DNA of 45,614 nucleotides from CAJMGO01 sp900557305 (GCA_905212975.1 CAJMGO010000010.1:1-45614), one strand, 5' to 3'; positions 1 to 9,404 are shown, numbered from the stretch's first letter. Made by a program: numbers and translations. Notes: generated by a model from the letters alone, not told the origin.

Positions 1-53
1 TTGGATAAGTTATATTTATTACATAACATTTCTAAAGTATATTCTCCTATCAT
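1..53 (-). CDS. murF: Probable UDP-MurNAc-tripeptide D-Ala-D-Ala ligase MurF, N-terminal fragment
   Basis: An open frame starts at ATG 53 and runs off the window edge, giving 17 complete codons beginning MIGEYTLEMLCNKYNLS. An AGAGGG Shine-Dalgarno lies 7 nt upstream, just after the murE stop. An overlapping ATG at position 60 closes after 13 codons and has no usable spacing from the Shine-Dalgarno. MurF proteins usually start with a short Met-Ile-x-x-Thr-Leu-Glu stretch, and murF commonly follows murE in dcw clusters, where it adds D-Ala-D-Ala to the UDP-MurNAc-tripeptide. The name is an inference from the first residues and the neighbour only. Confidence 0.5.
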   Translation of the reverse strand, partial: MIGEYTLEMLCNKYNLS

Positions 54-69
54 GTGACATCCCTCTTTT

Positions 70-1419
70 CTATTTTTTTATAATTTCTAAAACACATTCT
101 TTATCATTAAAATGAATTCTTTTGTTATTTAGTTTCATTACATTTTCATGACCTTTTCCTAAAATCATTAATATATCATTTCTTTTTAGATATGAAATTC
201 CTTCTTTTATTGCTTCATATCTATTTAGTATAACTGAATAATTATTATATTTTATACCTTTTTCTATATCTTTTACTATATCTATAGGATTTTCTGTATA
301 AACATCATCATTAGTTATAATAAATCTAGTTGCGTTTTCACTTACAATATGTCCCATAATAGGTCTTTTGGATTTATCTCTACATCCTGTACATCCAAAT
401 ACAATATAAAGATTTTTATATTTTAAATCATTAGCTACATCAATTATTTTTTCTATAGCATCTGGAGTATGTGCATAGTCAATTATTATTTTATTTGTAT
501 TAAAATTTATTATATCTACTCTACCTTTTGGTGGGATAAGATTTTCTATTGTATTTATTATTCTATTTATATCAATATTTATATAACTTAAAAATTTAAT
601 TACAGCATTTAAATTATATAAATTAAATTTACCTATTAGATTTGTTTTAAAATTATAATATTTATTATTTATATTTAATTCAAAAGTCATACTATCTTTT
701 TCTATCTTATATTCTTTTATATCTTTTATACTATATAGAATATTATTATTAAAGGATAATATAAAATTTTTAGAGTATTTATCATCTTTATTTACTATGG
801 CTAAACCATTTTCCTTTAATTTAAAAAATAGTTTTTGTTTTGCTTTCATGTAATTTTCCATTGTACCATGAAAATCTAAATGATCTTGAGTTAAATTAGT
901 AAATATACATGTATCAAATGTTATTGTTTCTACTCTTCTTAAAGCAAGGGCATGACTACTTACTTCCATTATAAAGTACTCAATATTATTTTCATAGGCC
1001 TTCATTAGATATTCATACAAATCACATATATCTGGAGTTGAATTATTAGTCTCTTCGATATAGTCATTCATATAAAATCCAACTGTCCCAAGATAAGCTG
1101 ATTTTATATTATTTAAATTTAATGCTTGATTTATAAGATATGCGATAGTTGTTTTTCCATTTGTTCCTGTTATACCAACTATTTTCATTTTTTCTATATA
1201 TTTATTATAATTTAATTTTAAATAATTTTCTAAATATTCTCTTGTATCATCAACTATAATAGTATTAACACTGTATGAACCTGATTGCGCTACTATTGTT
1301 GTTGCTCCAGCTTTTATAGCATCTTCTATATATTTTTCTCCACTAGAAAGTGGTGTTTTAAGTGCGACAAATATATCGCCTGCTTTTACCTTTCTAGAAT
1401 CTGTTTTTATATTAAACAT
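70..1419 (-). CDS. murE: UDP-N-acetylmuramoyl-peptide ligase MurE (third-residue adding enzyme)
   Basis: ATP-dependent Mur ligase that adds the third stem-peptide amino acid to UDP-MurNAc-L-Ala-D-Glu in the cytoplasm. The 449 residues match the family in length and order. The N-terminal domain has TDSRKVKAGDIFVAL, the P-loop GITGTNGKTT is at about residues 82-91, a central HLDFHGTMENY block follows, and the C-terminal domain has GKGHE near residue 424. The position that reads DNPR in meso-diaminopimelate enzymes reads DDVY here (about 371-374), so the substrate is probably not DAP; L-lysine or another diamine is possible. The start lies just after the alr stop, and the AGGT Shine-Dalgarno is shared with the end of alr, so the two are very likely cotranscribed. 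Confidence 0.93.
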   Translation of the reverse strand: MFNIKTDSRKVKAGDIFVALKTPLSSGEKYIEDAIKAGATTIVAQSGSYSVNTIIVDDTREYLENYLKLNYNKYIEKMKIVGITGTNGKTTIAYLINQALNLNNIKSAYLGTVGFYMNDYIEETNNSTPDICDLYEYLMKAYENNIEYFIMEVSSHALALRRVETITFDTCIFTNLTQDHLDFHGTMENYMKAKQKLFFKLKENGLAIVNKDDKYSKNFILSFNNNILYSIKDIKEYKIEKDSMTFELNINNKYYNFKTNLIGKFNLYNLNAVIKFLSYINIDINRIINTIENLIPPKGRVDIINFNTNKIIIDYAHTPDAIEKIIDVANDLKYKNLYIVFGCTGCRDKSKRPIMGHIVSENATRFIITNDDVYTENPIDIVKDIEKGIKYNNYSVILNRYEAIKEGISYLKRNDILMILGKGHENVMKLNNKRIHFNDKECVLEIIKK

Positions 1420-1424
1420 ATATT

Positions 1425-2570
1425 TTACCTATATTCTTTTAATATACTACTATCTAGCATATTTGTTACTTCATAAACAGATGTATTTAAAATGTTTGCT
1501 ACATACTTAATAGAAACTTTATCTCCAATTAAAATTACTTCATCATTTATTTTTACGCTATCATCTATTTTTATAATACTCATAGTCATACCAATATCAC
1601 CAATAAAATCATATAACTTATTATTAATTTCAACTTTTGAATTACTTCTTTTTTTTGAAATGCCATCCATATATCCAACATCTATAATAGCTACTTTTAT
1701 ATTTTCATTTGCTATAACTTTTGTACCATATCCTATATGTTCACCTGCTTTTACATCTTTTATCTCTAATATACCTGTTTTTAAAGTAAAAGCTTCTTTT
1801 AAATTTAAATTTTTATATTCATTTGTTTCACTAATATTTAATTTTTTCTTTATATAATTTCTCTTTATATTTCTAAGTCTATTCATAAAAGTATTTGGAA
1901 TATAAGGAATTGGATTAAATCCATACATAGAAATTCCAAGTCTTACACCATTTGTAATAGAGTTTTTTTCATGCGCTAAAGCAGTTGCGCTTCTATCTAT
2001 ATGTACTATATCAATATTATTTAAATCTATATTACTTGTTAATTCTTTAAATCTAGATAACTGTATATCATATTGTTTATCTAAAATACCTGATGTAGCA
2101 AAATGAGTATAAATACCTTCTAAATAAAGATTAGTATTTTTTATATCAGATACAATATAATCTACATCATCTTTATTTTTTATTCCCAATCTATTTAATC
2201 CACTATCTATTTTTAAATGTACTTTTATTTTTTCTTTATATTCTTTTATTAAATCATAATATTCTTTTGAATTTATTGTTAAAGTTATATTATTTTTACA
2301 AGCTATATCAAAATACTTATAATCTATTGGCTCAAGTATAAGTATAGGTAATTTAGTTTCACCTCTTAAAGCTATTGCTTCATCTAAATTAGATACAGCA
2401 AAATAATTTATACCACTTTTTTCCATTGTTTTAGTAAGACCAGTTCCATGTCCATAAAAATTTCCTTTTACAACGCCTATATAGTATTTATAATTTAATT
2501 CATTAATTAAATTTTTTATATTATTTTGAATATTTTCTTTATTTATTTCTATTTTTAATTTTCTATACAT
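1425..2570 (-). CDS. alr: Alanine racemase
   Basis: PLP-dependent fold-III racemase that makes D-alanine for peptidoglycan. The PLP lysine is in VVKGNFYGHG (Lys about 35), a variant of the usual VVKADAYGHG. A HIDRSATAL block and the C-terminal IGYGTKV segment with the second catalytic tyrosine are visible. The length, about 381 residues, is normal. The frame can begin at 2582, but GGAGGT then lies inside the coding sequence directly before ATG 2570, so 2570 is the preferred start. The gene is followed within 5 bases by murE, which fits coupled supply of D-Ala and Mur ligases. Confidence 0.93.
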   Translation of the reverse strand: MYRKLKIEINKENIQNNIKNLINELNYKYYIGVVKGNFYGHGTGLTKTMEKSGINYFAVSNLDEAIALRGETKLPILILEPIDYKYFDIACKNNITLTINSKEYYDLIKEYKEKIKVHLKIDSGLNRLGIKNKDDVDYIVSDIKNTNLYLEGIYTHFATSGILDKQYDIQLSRFKELTSNIDLNNIDIVHIDRSATALAHEKNSITNGVRLGISMYGFNPIPYIPNTFMNRLRNIKRNYIKKKLNISETNEYKNLNLKEAFTLKTGILEIKDVKAGEHIGYGTKVIANENIKVAIIDVGYMDGISKKRSNSKVEINNKLYDFIGDIGMTMSIIKIDDSVKINDEVILIGDKVSIKYVANILNTSVYEVTNMLDSSILKEYR

Positions 2571-2582
2571 AAATACCTCCAT

Positions 2583-3107
2583 TTAAATGTTAACTAATAT
2601 TATCACTATTATGTAAATTAATATATTTAATATCATAAATATAATTTTATTATTATGTTTATATAGTTTATTTTTATAGCTATTTTTATATTTTTTTACT
2701 ATTCTTTTAATTTTTATATTATCTATATAAAGACAAATTGAATTAAAAAATGACATAAATATTATTCTACTTATAAGTAAATATAAAATAAATCCTAAAA
2801 ACGATAAAGAAATAGTAAATGGTATTAAAGAAAATATATAAATAGTTAAATACATAAAAAATATATCTAGGATAGATAAAATAACCCCTAATACAAGATA
2901 TCCTTTATAACTAATATATATTGGGCCCAGTAACATAGTTAATATTTTATTTTCATTTTGATTCATAATATCAAAGTTTTTTTGATATATTTTTATATCA
3001 TTATTCTTTTCATTTATACATTCTCCCACAAAGTTACCATTTTGCATATATCCACAAACCATGCAATAATTATTTTTCATTTCTTTATTACAATTTGGAC
3101 ATTTCAT
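2583..3107 (-). CDS. Zinc-ribbon membrane protein, function unknown
   Basis: About 174 residues starting MKCPNCNKEMKNNYC. Two CxxC pairs (CPNC and CMVC) in the first 18 residues form a zinc-ribbon of the type placed at the N-terminus of many Bacillota membrane proteins. Three to four hydrophobic segments follow, including one at the extreme C-terminus. The frame is open back to 3221, but that stretch covers a terminator hairpin. ATG 3107 has TTAGGTGAT at good spacing and an extended -10 just upstream, so it is the chosen start. It precedes alr by 12 bases. No function can be assigned. Confidence 0.75.
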   Translation of the reverse strand: MKCPNCNKEMKNNYCMVCGYMQNGNFVGECINEKNNDIKIYQKNFDIMNQNENKILTMLLGPIYISYKGYLVLGVILSILDIFFMYLTIYIFSLIPFTISLSFLGFILYLLISRIIFMSFFNSICLYIDNIKIKRIVKKYKNSYKNKLYKHNNKIIFMILNILIYIIVIILVNI

Positions 3108-3123
3108 ATTATCACCTAACATA

Positions 3124-3132
3124 ATTATACCA
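3124..3132 (-). promoter_or_regulatory. Extended -10 promoter for the zinc-ribbon gene and probably alr-murE
   Basis: On the minus strand TGGTATAAT stands 17 bases before the ATG at 3107, directly downstream of the UUCG-loop terminator. No convincing -35 is seen at 17 bp. The predicted transcript would have a very short leader consisting mostly of the Shine-Dalgarno. Confidence 0.5.
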
Positions 3133-3140
3133 TATATAAC

Positions 3141-3163
3141 AAAAAAAGCACACCGAAGTGTGC
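3141..3163 (-). terminator. Intrinsic terminator with UUCG tetraloop
   Basis: On the minus strand GCACAC-TTCG-GTGTGC is followed by seven T. The stem is perfect, and GC-rich for this genome, with a stabilising UUCG loop. It lies about 85 bases after the stop of the DUF4015 gene and ends the mraZ-to-DUF4015 transcription unit. Confidence 0.9.
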
Positions 3164-3247
3164 ATATATAGTGCATTATAGTCGTAAGCAAAATTACTAG
3201 AATGCATATATAATATAGCATATATTTATACTCTTGTAAATACTTTT

Positions 3248-4906
3248 TTAAAATTTTTGTAAAAAAGTGTCAGATAATGATTTATACTTAGCTAAACTTG
3301 AAGCTGAATTCCAAGTAATATACCCATTATTTAGTCCATTTTCATATAATCCTCTTATTTGATCTGATACTTTAGTAGAGTCATATACTACATATGGTTC
3401 TTTTATTGTGTTATATGCTTGTACCCAAGCTCTAACCTTAGCTGGAGTACTAATTTCTGATTGCCTTTCTTTTGCATAACTTCCCCATGTTTTTAATAAT
3501 TTATATGGAACAGTCCATACTATTTCATTTATTCCATAATAATGAGCTGTAAAATGGTCTGGGTATGGCATAGCACTTATTACATCTACTATATTTGATA
3601 TAGCTGGCCAATATTGTCCATATGCTGTAACATAATCATGAGCAGCTTCTCCAAACACATCAACAGATATATATGCATTTACTCTATGTAGATTATCTGT
3701 TGCATATTGAATGAATTGTTGTATAGCTTCAGCCTTTGTTTCATTATACTCATTTTGAAAATCAATATAACCTAACCTTTCATAAGAATATGTATTATCT
3801 GGAAATCTTACATAATCAAATTGAATTTCATTAAATGAAAATAGCTCTACTGCTTCAAGAGCAAGAGAAACATTATATTCCCATACATCTCTTTTATAGG
3901 CACTTGGCCAATATGATGAGGATGCTTTATAACTAGTATTCGTTCTATTATCTTTAATTGAAGATAATGGATGATCTATAGCATAATAATTATCTTTAAA
4001 TGTTGTAATTCTTCCTATTATATAAAAGTTATTATCTTTTAATTTTTTTATATTTGTTTTAAAGCTTTCTAAATCATTATAAGCATTTTCATAACTTGTA
4101 TTTGAATATGTTTTGGCTATTGGTGATTTATACGCTAAAGTCTCATCTTTTAAATCAACTACAAAACAATTTATATTTGATGTTTTAGCAAATTCAATAT
4201 AACTATCTACACTATTTATAACAAGCATATTTAAATATAAACATCTTGTTTCATCAGGCATTATATTATTTTCAAAACTTGGTTTTTTATTTGGATAATA
4301 GTCTAATGTACTAGCGCTACCTCCACCATACTTATTACCTCTTGCTTCATGTATTTTATATGTATTTTCTTCATCATAATTTTTTAAAGCTTCATCTAAA
4401 CTACTAACTAAGTATTTAGAATATATATATCCTACTAAATCATTATATTTTATTTTATAATAAAGTACACTTCCATCTTCATTTAAAGTATCATATCCTA
4501 TTATATCTACTTTTTCTCCCTTTTTAATTGAAGATGTTATAAATTGTTTATTAGGCTCTTTATATATAATTGTAGAAGTTCTTATATATAATTCTTTTTC
4601 TTGTATAATTTTTTCTTTTTCACTTACAAGATTTTCTTTATTAACATAATATTCATTATTATCTAAAATAATTTTTTTATAAACTATATTATTATTTTCA
4701 TATTCTTTAATACTGCTCTTTACTTTTGTACCTCGTACTTTTTTAAATTCTTCTTTAAATTCTTTATTATATATATCTACAGATACTGTATTTGAACTCA
4801 AAAAAGAAATATTAAATATCTCTTTTTCTTTTTTTAAATATTTAAATGTAAATAAAGCTAATAATATAGCAAATAAAGCTGTTAAACAAATTACCACTTT
4901 TTTCAT
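3248..4906 (-). CDS. Secreted or anchored DUF4015 glycoside-hydrolase-like protein with SH3-type domain
   Basis: 552 residues. An N-terminal hydrophobic segment (about 5-22) acts as signal peptide or membrane anchor. A region around 100-170 (ELYIRTSTIIYKEP, KKGEKVDIIGYD, VGYIYSKYL) looks like a bacterial SH3 domain. The C-terminal half is a DUF4015 putative glycosyl hydrolase (TIM-barrel type) with NCFVVDLKDE, EIQFDYVRFPD and DVFGEAAHDY. The acidic residues in LKDE and FDYVRFPD are the usual candidates for active-site positions. The substrate is unknown; placement in a division cluster suggests a cell-wall or surface polysaccharide (inference). The Shine-Dalgarno AGGTGAT overlaps the TAG stop of the prepilin gene, so translation is probably coupled. 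Confidence 0.8.
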   Translation of the reverse strand: MKKVVICLTALFAILLALFTFKYLKKEKEIFNISFLSSNTVSVDIYNKEFKEEFKKVRGTKVKSSIKEYENNNIVYKKIILDNNEYYVNKENLVSEKEKIIQEKELYIRTSTIIYKEPNKQFITSSIKKGEKVDIIGYDTLNEDGSVLYYKIKYNDLVGYIYSKYLVSSLDEALKNYDEENTYKIHEARGNKYGGGSASTLDYYPNKKPSFENNIMPDETRCLYLNMLVINSVDSYIEFAKTSNINCFVVDLKDETLAYKSPIAKTYSNTSYENAYNDLESFKTNIKKLKDNNFYIIGRITTFKDNYYAIDHPLSSIKDNRTNTSYKASSSYWPSAYKRDVWEYNVSLALEAVELFSFNEIQFDYVRFPDNTYSYERLGYIDFQNEYNETKAEAIQQFIQYATDNLHRVNAYISVDVFGEAAHDYVTAYGQYWPAISNIVDVISAMPYPDHFTAHYYGINEIVWTVPYKLLKTWGSYAKERQSEISTPAKVRAWVQAYNTIKEPYVVYDSTKVSDQIRGLYENGLNNGYITWNSASSLAKYKSLSDTFLQKF

Positions 4907-4914
4907 CTTATCAC

Positions 4915-6006
4915 CTACATCGTTGTATAAGGATCATCTGATGTACCACTACCCTTTATTTGAATACCATAATTCAAATAAACAACAGGATAAACAGAAA
5001 GAACATTTAAATTGTTTTTTTCTGATGTTATATTACCATTTTCTATTTTTGTTAATGATTTTTCTGAACTATTTATCAACCAATAATTTTTATTGAAATT
5101 CAAATAGTTATTATTTAAACAATTATTTATATAATCTATTTTACAATTAGAATCTTTAGATGCTTCAATATACTCTCCCGCAGATAAAAGTCCTATATCC
5201 GATTGTATTTTATTTTGTTTTTCAAGTGATTTTAAAGCTGTGAACGAGTGATCTTGTGAATCGGTTACATTACCTATGTACCATGTACTATTTTTTTCTA
5301 AATTTACAGCTACATTTTCTGTTAGAACATTAGAATTATTCATGTCCAACATTAAGGATGATTTCATAAAACTTAAATCCAAATCTTGACTTGTAGAGCT
5401 ATTCCACTCCTTTTGGTTATTATATGTTGTTAAAACTACTTTTAAATTCAAAGTTTCTTTATCAATACTAACTATTCTCCACATATTATTATCTATCTTC
5501 ATATAATTATTTGGATTAATTCCTTTATATACATAATAATCATTTTCTTCTACTAAAGAGCTATTTTCATTACTATTTTCTTTATCTAAAATATATGATA
5601 AAGCTGGTTTTTTAGTAGGATTTTCATCTTCTAATTTACTACAATTATCCTCACTAAAAGAGAATATATAACTTTTATTATTTGTATCATATTCGGCTAT
5701 AATACAACCTTCCATTTCTTTTTTTGTAACTGGATTTATAATTTTTTTATTTTCTAAAAAACCAGTTTCTTTCAATGTATCTATTGAAATATATGTATTG
5801 TTTAAATGATACTTATCTAATTTATTTGTATTTTTTAAAGACCAATCTTTAGCTGCTTGAACTATTTCATTTTTTTGTACTTGTAATAAATTAGACTTTG
5901 ATGAATCTATATATTTAATAACAATAGTTGTAGCAATAGTACTTATTATTGCAAGTACTGCAATTACTGCTAAAAGTTCTATTAATGTAAATCCTTTTCT
6001 TTTCAT
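4915..6006 (-). CDS. Type IV prepilin-like protein (GFTLIELL N-terminus)
   Basis: 363 residues beginning MKRKGFTLIELLAVIAVLAI, a textbook class III prepilin: short basic leader, Gly before the cleaved Phe, Glu at +5 and a hydrophobic helix. The remainder (NYMKIDNNMWRIVSID, GLLSAGEYI, NYWLIN, VYPVVYLNYGIQIKGSG, DDPY) resembles a surface domain that recurs in Bacillota pilin-like and Ig-like proteins. Processing would need a prepilin peptidase, not seen in this window. The gene lies one base after the transpeptidase stop, and its Shine-Dalgarno GGAGAAC lies inside that gene, so it is cotranscribed with ftsL-pbp. A structural pilus, pseudopilin or division-associated role cannot be told apart. 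Confidence 0.82.
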   Translation of the reverse strand: MKRKGFTLIELLAVIAVLAIISTIATTIVIKYIDSSKSNLLQVQKNEIVQAAKDWSLKNTNKLDKYHLNNTYISIDTLKETGFLENKKIINPVTKKEMEGCIIAEYDTNNKSYIFSFSEDNCSKLEDENPTKKPALSYILDKENSNENSSLVEENDYYVYKGINPNNYMKIDNNMWRIVSIDKETLNLKVVLTTYNNQKEWNSSTSQDLDLSFMKSSLMLDMNNSNVLTENVAVNLEKNSTWYIGNVTDSQDHSFTALKSLEKQNKIQSDIGLLSAGEYIEASKDSNCKIDYINNCLNNNYLNFNKNYWLINSSEKSLTKIENGNITSEKNNLNVLSVYPVVYLNYGIQIKGSGTSDDPYTTM

Positions 6007-6007
6007 T

Positions 6008-8170
6008 TTAGTTCTCCAATCCAGAAGATAAATTAACTTCTAATGTCATATTCTCTTCTATTTTTGTATTTGGTGCGATATTTTGCGTTGTAGCATAACC
6101 ATATCCATTTATAGTATATTTTATATCTAATAGCTTACAAAATTCAATTATATCATTCTTACTCCATCCAGATATATTAGGCATATTATACTCATTGCCA
6201 TTTGTTACTAATATTATTTTATCAGAAGATGTAACATTTTGTCCAATTATTGGATATTGGTTTATAATTTTATCTCCATTTCCTATAACTGTGTATTTTA
6301 AATTATTTTCATCTAATTTTTGTTTTATAATATCTGTTTTTTTGTTTTTATATGATTCAATAGTATATGTTGTTAATTTATCATCTTTTTTATAATTTCC
6401 ATATATATCTAAATATTGTTCTGTATTTTTTAGTACTTCTGTTATTGCAAGACGAAGTCCTCTCGATGCCATACTTGTAGGTCTTTTCATAGAACCATAT
6501 ATTATAATTTCTGGTTCATCTTTAGGATACATTCCTATAAATGAAAATATGTAATTATTTTCACCTTTAGAATAACTTCCAGTCTGAGAATTATATATTT
6601 GTGCTGTACCTGTCTTACCTATCAAATCAAATCCATCTATATTATAAGAATGAGCTGCAGTACCAGGATCTGTTCCATGAATAGCATTGTACATTAATTC
6701 TTTCATTTTATTAACTGTAGATTTTTTCACTTTTTGTTCACTTAATTCAGTTTTACTTTCATAATAAATATTACCATTATTAGGATTTACTATTTTATCA
6801 ACAATATGTGGTTTAACATATTTTCCATCGTTAGCTATAATAGATGCTGCTTGAAGTTGCTGTATAGCTGTCGTAGTAATACCTTGCCCAAATCCAGCAT
6901 TTACAAGTTCTATTTTATAATTAAAGTCTAAATTTCCAGATAATTCTCTAGATAATTCAACATTTGTTTTCTTACCAAATCCATAATCAGAAAGACATTT
7001 TTTTAATTCTGCATTACTAATATTATTATTTAATATTAAATTTGCAACACCTACATTACTAGAATACTCAAATCCTTTATCAAATGATATCATTCCCCAT
7101 CCTTCTGGAATCCAATCATTTACTGTTTTATCATATATAGTAATTGAACCTGATTGAAAAGTTTTATTTCCATCATACTTATTGTTCTCCATAGCACACA
7201 TATAAGTATATATTTTCATAGTTGATCCTGGTTCATATACATAACTTATAAGTGGATTTTCATAACTAGTTAAATTTCTTTGATTAGGATCATACGAAGG
7301 TGATGACCCCGATCCTAGAATATCTCCAGTTTTTGCATTCATTACAGTAATAGTCATCCATTCAGGATTATATGATTCTTCTGTTTTATCTATTGCGCTT
7401 TCTATAAACCTTTGTATAGTTGAATTCAAGGTAAGATAAATATCATATCCATTTTCAGCATCTTTTTTTTCCTCATTTGTCCCTACTATTTTATATCCAT
7501 ATCTATCTTGTTGATATTTTAAATATCCATCTTTTCCTTTTAAAATATCATTATATTCCAATTCTATACCAAGTTCGCCTTTTATATCACTATTAGAATC
7601 ATCTGAATTACTGTTTTTAGCATAACCAATTATATATGAAGCAAAATCTCCATTTGGATAAAATCTTTTCTGACTTTCTACAAAATCTATACCTTGTAAA
7701 TTTAATTCTTCTATTGTGGTTTTTGTAAGTTCAGTAATTCCTTTACCAACACTTCCAAATTCAACTTGATATTTGTTAGAATTTTTTCCATTTTCTAGAG
7801 TTTTTTTTAATATGCTTGAGTCACAGTTTAATACCTGTGCGAGTTCATTTGCTGTACCATCAATATTTTCGACATAATCAGGATTACCATTAATATCTTT
7901 TCTATTTGTATTTAAATAAGCAATCAATGTATAAGAACTTACATTTATTGCTAGTGCTGAACCATCTTTATCATAAATTGAACCACGGTTCGCCGTAATT
8001 ACTTTATTTACAGTACTTCTTTTTGCTGCAAATTCTTCCATATTTTTACCATATATTTTATTTCCTAATGATAAATACAAAAACTGTAAAAATAGTATAA
8101 AAAATAAAAATAAGAATACAAAAAAAGTAGTCTTTGGTGCATTCCATTTAACAAGATTTACTTTTTTCAT
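6008..8170 (-). CDS. pbpB: Division transpeptidase (class B PBP, PbpB/SpoVD/FtsI type) with two PASTA domains
   Basis: Septal peptidoglycan D,D-transpeptidase, 720 residues. It has an N-terminal cytoplasmic tail and membrane segment (about 12-36), then a PBP dimerisation domain containing ANRGSIYDKDGS. The transpeptidase domain has the three active motifs: STMK (Ser316), SSN and KTG (Lys519 in GKTGTAQ). Two C-terminal PASTA domains follow (about 590-720). Length and PASTA number match Bacillus PbpB rather than Gram-negative FtsI. The Shine-Dalgarno AGGGAGG precedes the ATG. It lies directly after ftsL, the standard dcw order. Confidence 0.93.
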   Translation of the reverse strand: MKKVNLVKWNAPKTTFFVFLFLFFILFLQFLYLSLGNKIYGKNMEEFAAKRSTVNKVITANRGSIYDKDGSALAINVSSYTLIAYLNTNRKDINGNPDYVENIDGTANELAQVLNCDSSILKKTLENGKNSNKYQVEFGSVGKGITELTKTTIEELNLQGIDFVESQKRFYPNGDFASYIIGYAKNSNSDDSNSDIKGELGIELEYNDILKGKDGYLKYQQDRYGYKIVGTNEEKKDAENGYDIYLTLNSTIQRFIESAIDKTEESYNPEWMTITVMNAKTGDILGSGSSPSYDPNQRNLTSYENPLISYVYEPGSTMKIYTYMCAMENNKYDGNKTFQSGSITIYDKTVNDWIPEGWGMISFDKGFEYSSNVGVANLILNNNISNAELKKCLSDYGFGKKTNVELSRELSGNLDFNYKIELVNAGFGQGITTTAIQQLQAASIIANDGKYVKPHIVDKIVNPNNGNIYYESKTELSEQKVKKSTVNKMKELMYNAIHGTDPGTAAHSYNIDGFDLIGKTGTAQIYNSQTGSYSKGENNYIFSFIGMYPKDEPEIIIYGSMKRPTSMASRGLRLAITEVLKNTEQYLDIYGNYKKDDKLTTYTIESYKNKKTDIIKQKLDENNLKYTVIGNGDKIINQYPIIGQNVTSSDKIILVTNGNEYNMPNISGWSKNDIIEFCKLLDIKYTINGYGYATTQNIAPNTKIEENMTLEVNLSSGLEN

Positions 8171-8182
8171 ATTCTTTCCTCC

Positions 8183-8479
8183 CTAATCTTTAATAACTAA
8201 TATATTTTGATTATTATACGCTAGTCCATTATCGTTAACCACGTTTTTTACATTTTCATAGCTAGTAAGTTCATTAACTTGCATCATCAAACTTTCATTA
8301 GTTTTTTGTTGAGTAGAAATTTCAGATTTTGTTTTTTCTATACTCATACTTAAATTTGAAACAGAAGCTCCAAAGAAAACTTTAAATGAAAGAGATAAAA
8401 CAAGGCACAATATACCCGATGTATATAGCAATTTTTCACCCTTAGACAATCTTACTCTTTTTATTCTTTTCTTTTTCAT
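8183..8479 (-). CDS. ftsL: Cell division protein FtsL
   Basis: 98 residues: a very basic N-terminus (MKKKRIKRVRLSKGEK), one membrane segment (about 17-38) and an extracytoplasmic coiled coil. Sequence alone is weak for this family, but size, topology and position between rsmH and the division PBP identify it as FtsL, which with DivIB and DivIC regulates septal wall synthesis. The Shine-Dalgarno AGAGGGA lies in the last codons of rsmH, only one base separating the genes. Confidence 0.85.
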   Translation of the reverse strand: MKKKRIKRVRLSKGEKLLYTSGILCLVLSLSFKVFFGASVSNLSMSIEKTKSEISTQQKTNESLMMQVNELTSYENVKNVVNDNGLAYNNQNILVIKD

Positions 8480-8480
8480 T

Positions 8481-9404
8481 TTATCCCTCTATTCTTTCAA
8501 TTACTCTTAATTTTGAACTTCTTGATCTATTATTGAATTCTATTTCATCTTTAGATGGTTTTATAGTTCCAATAATCTTAAATTTAGGTTGATATTCTTT
8601 TGGTATAATTGGTAATTTTTTTAAATTTGAATCAATTTCACTTACTTCTTTAAAAAGATTTTTACATATTTTATCTTCCAATGAATGAAATGTTATAACA
8701 CAAATTCTTCCATTTTTATTTAATAAATATAAACTGTCTTTAAGGGCTTGTTCAAAATTATTTAATTCATTATTTACTTCTATTCTTATAGCTTGAAAAA
8801 CCTTTCTTGCCGGATGATGTTCTCTTCTATACTTTTCTGGAACACTTGATTTAATTATTTCAGAAAGTTCAAGAGTTGTTACTATTGGTTTAATAGCTCT
8901 TGCATCAACTATTTTTTTTGCTATAGCACGTGAATATTTTTCTTCACCGTACTTAAAAAATATATTTATTAATGAATCTATACTATATTCATTTACGACT
9001 TTATAAGCATCAAGATTACTTGATTTATCCATTCTCATGTCCAATCTTGCATCTTTGTGAAAACTAAATCCTCTTTCTTGATCATCTAATTGTGGACTTG
9101 ATACACCTAAATCAAATAGTATTGCATCAACATGTTCTATATTTATTTTTTTTAATTCATTTTTTATATTTACAAAATTACTTTTTATCAATTTATAATT
9201 ACTATTTATTTTCTTTAATCTTTCATCTGATTCTTTTATTGCTTCTTCATCTTGATCAAATGCTATTAATAGTCCATTAGGTATTCTTTTAAGTATTTCA
9301 CTACTATGTCCTGCCCTACCTAAAGTACAATCAACAACAACACTATCATCTTTTAGATTTAAATTTTCTATTGATTCATTCAATAGTACGCTTATATGTT
9401 TCAT
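8481..9404 (-). CDS. rsmH: 16S rRNA (cytosine1402-N4)-methyltransferase RsmH
   Basis: SAM-dependent methyltransferase of C1402 in the ribosomal P site, formerly MraW. The 307 residues show MKHISVLLNESIENL, the SAM-binding block VVDCTLGRAGHSSEIL, LFDLGVSSPQLDD, RGFSFHKDARLDMRMD and the C-terminal RSRSSKLRVIER. The start ATG overlaps the mraZ TGA (ATGA arrangement), indicating translational coupling. Family assignment is unambiguous. Confidence 0.96.
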   Translation of the reverse strand: MKHISVLLNESIENLNLKDDSVVVDCTLGRAGHSSEILKRIPNGLLIAFDQDEEAIKESDERLKKINSNYKLIKSNFVNIKNELKKINIEHVDAILFDLGVSSPQLDDQERGFSFHKDARLDMRMDKSSNLDAYKVVNEYSIDSLINIFFKYGEEKYSRAIAKKIVDARAIKPIVTTLELSEIIKSSVPEKYRREHHPARKVFQAIRIEVNNELNNFEQALKDSLYLLNKNGRICVITFHSLEDKICKNLFKEVSEIDSNLKKLPIIPKEYQPKFKIIGTIKPSKDEIEFNNRSRSSKLRVIERIEG

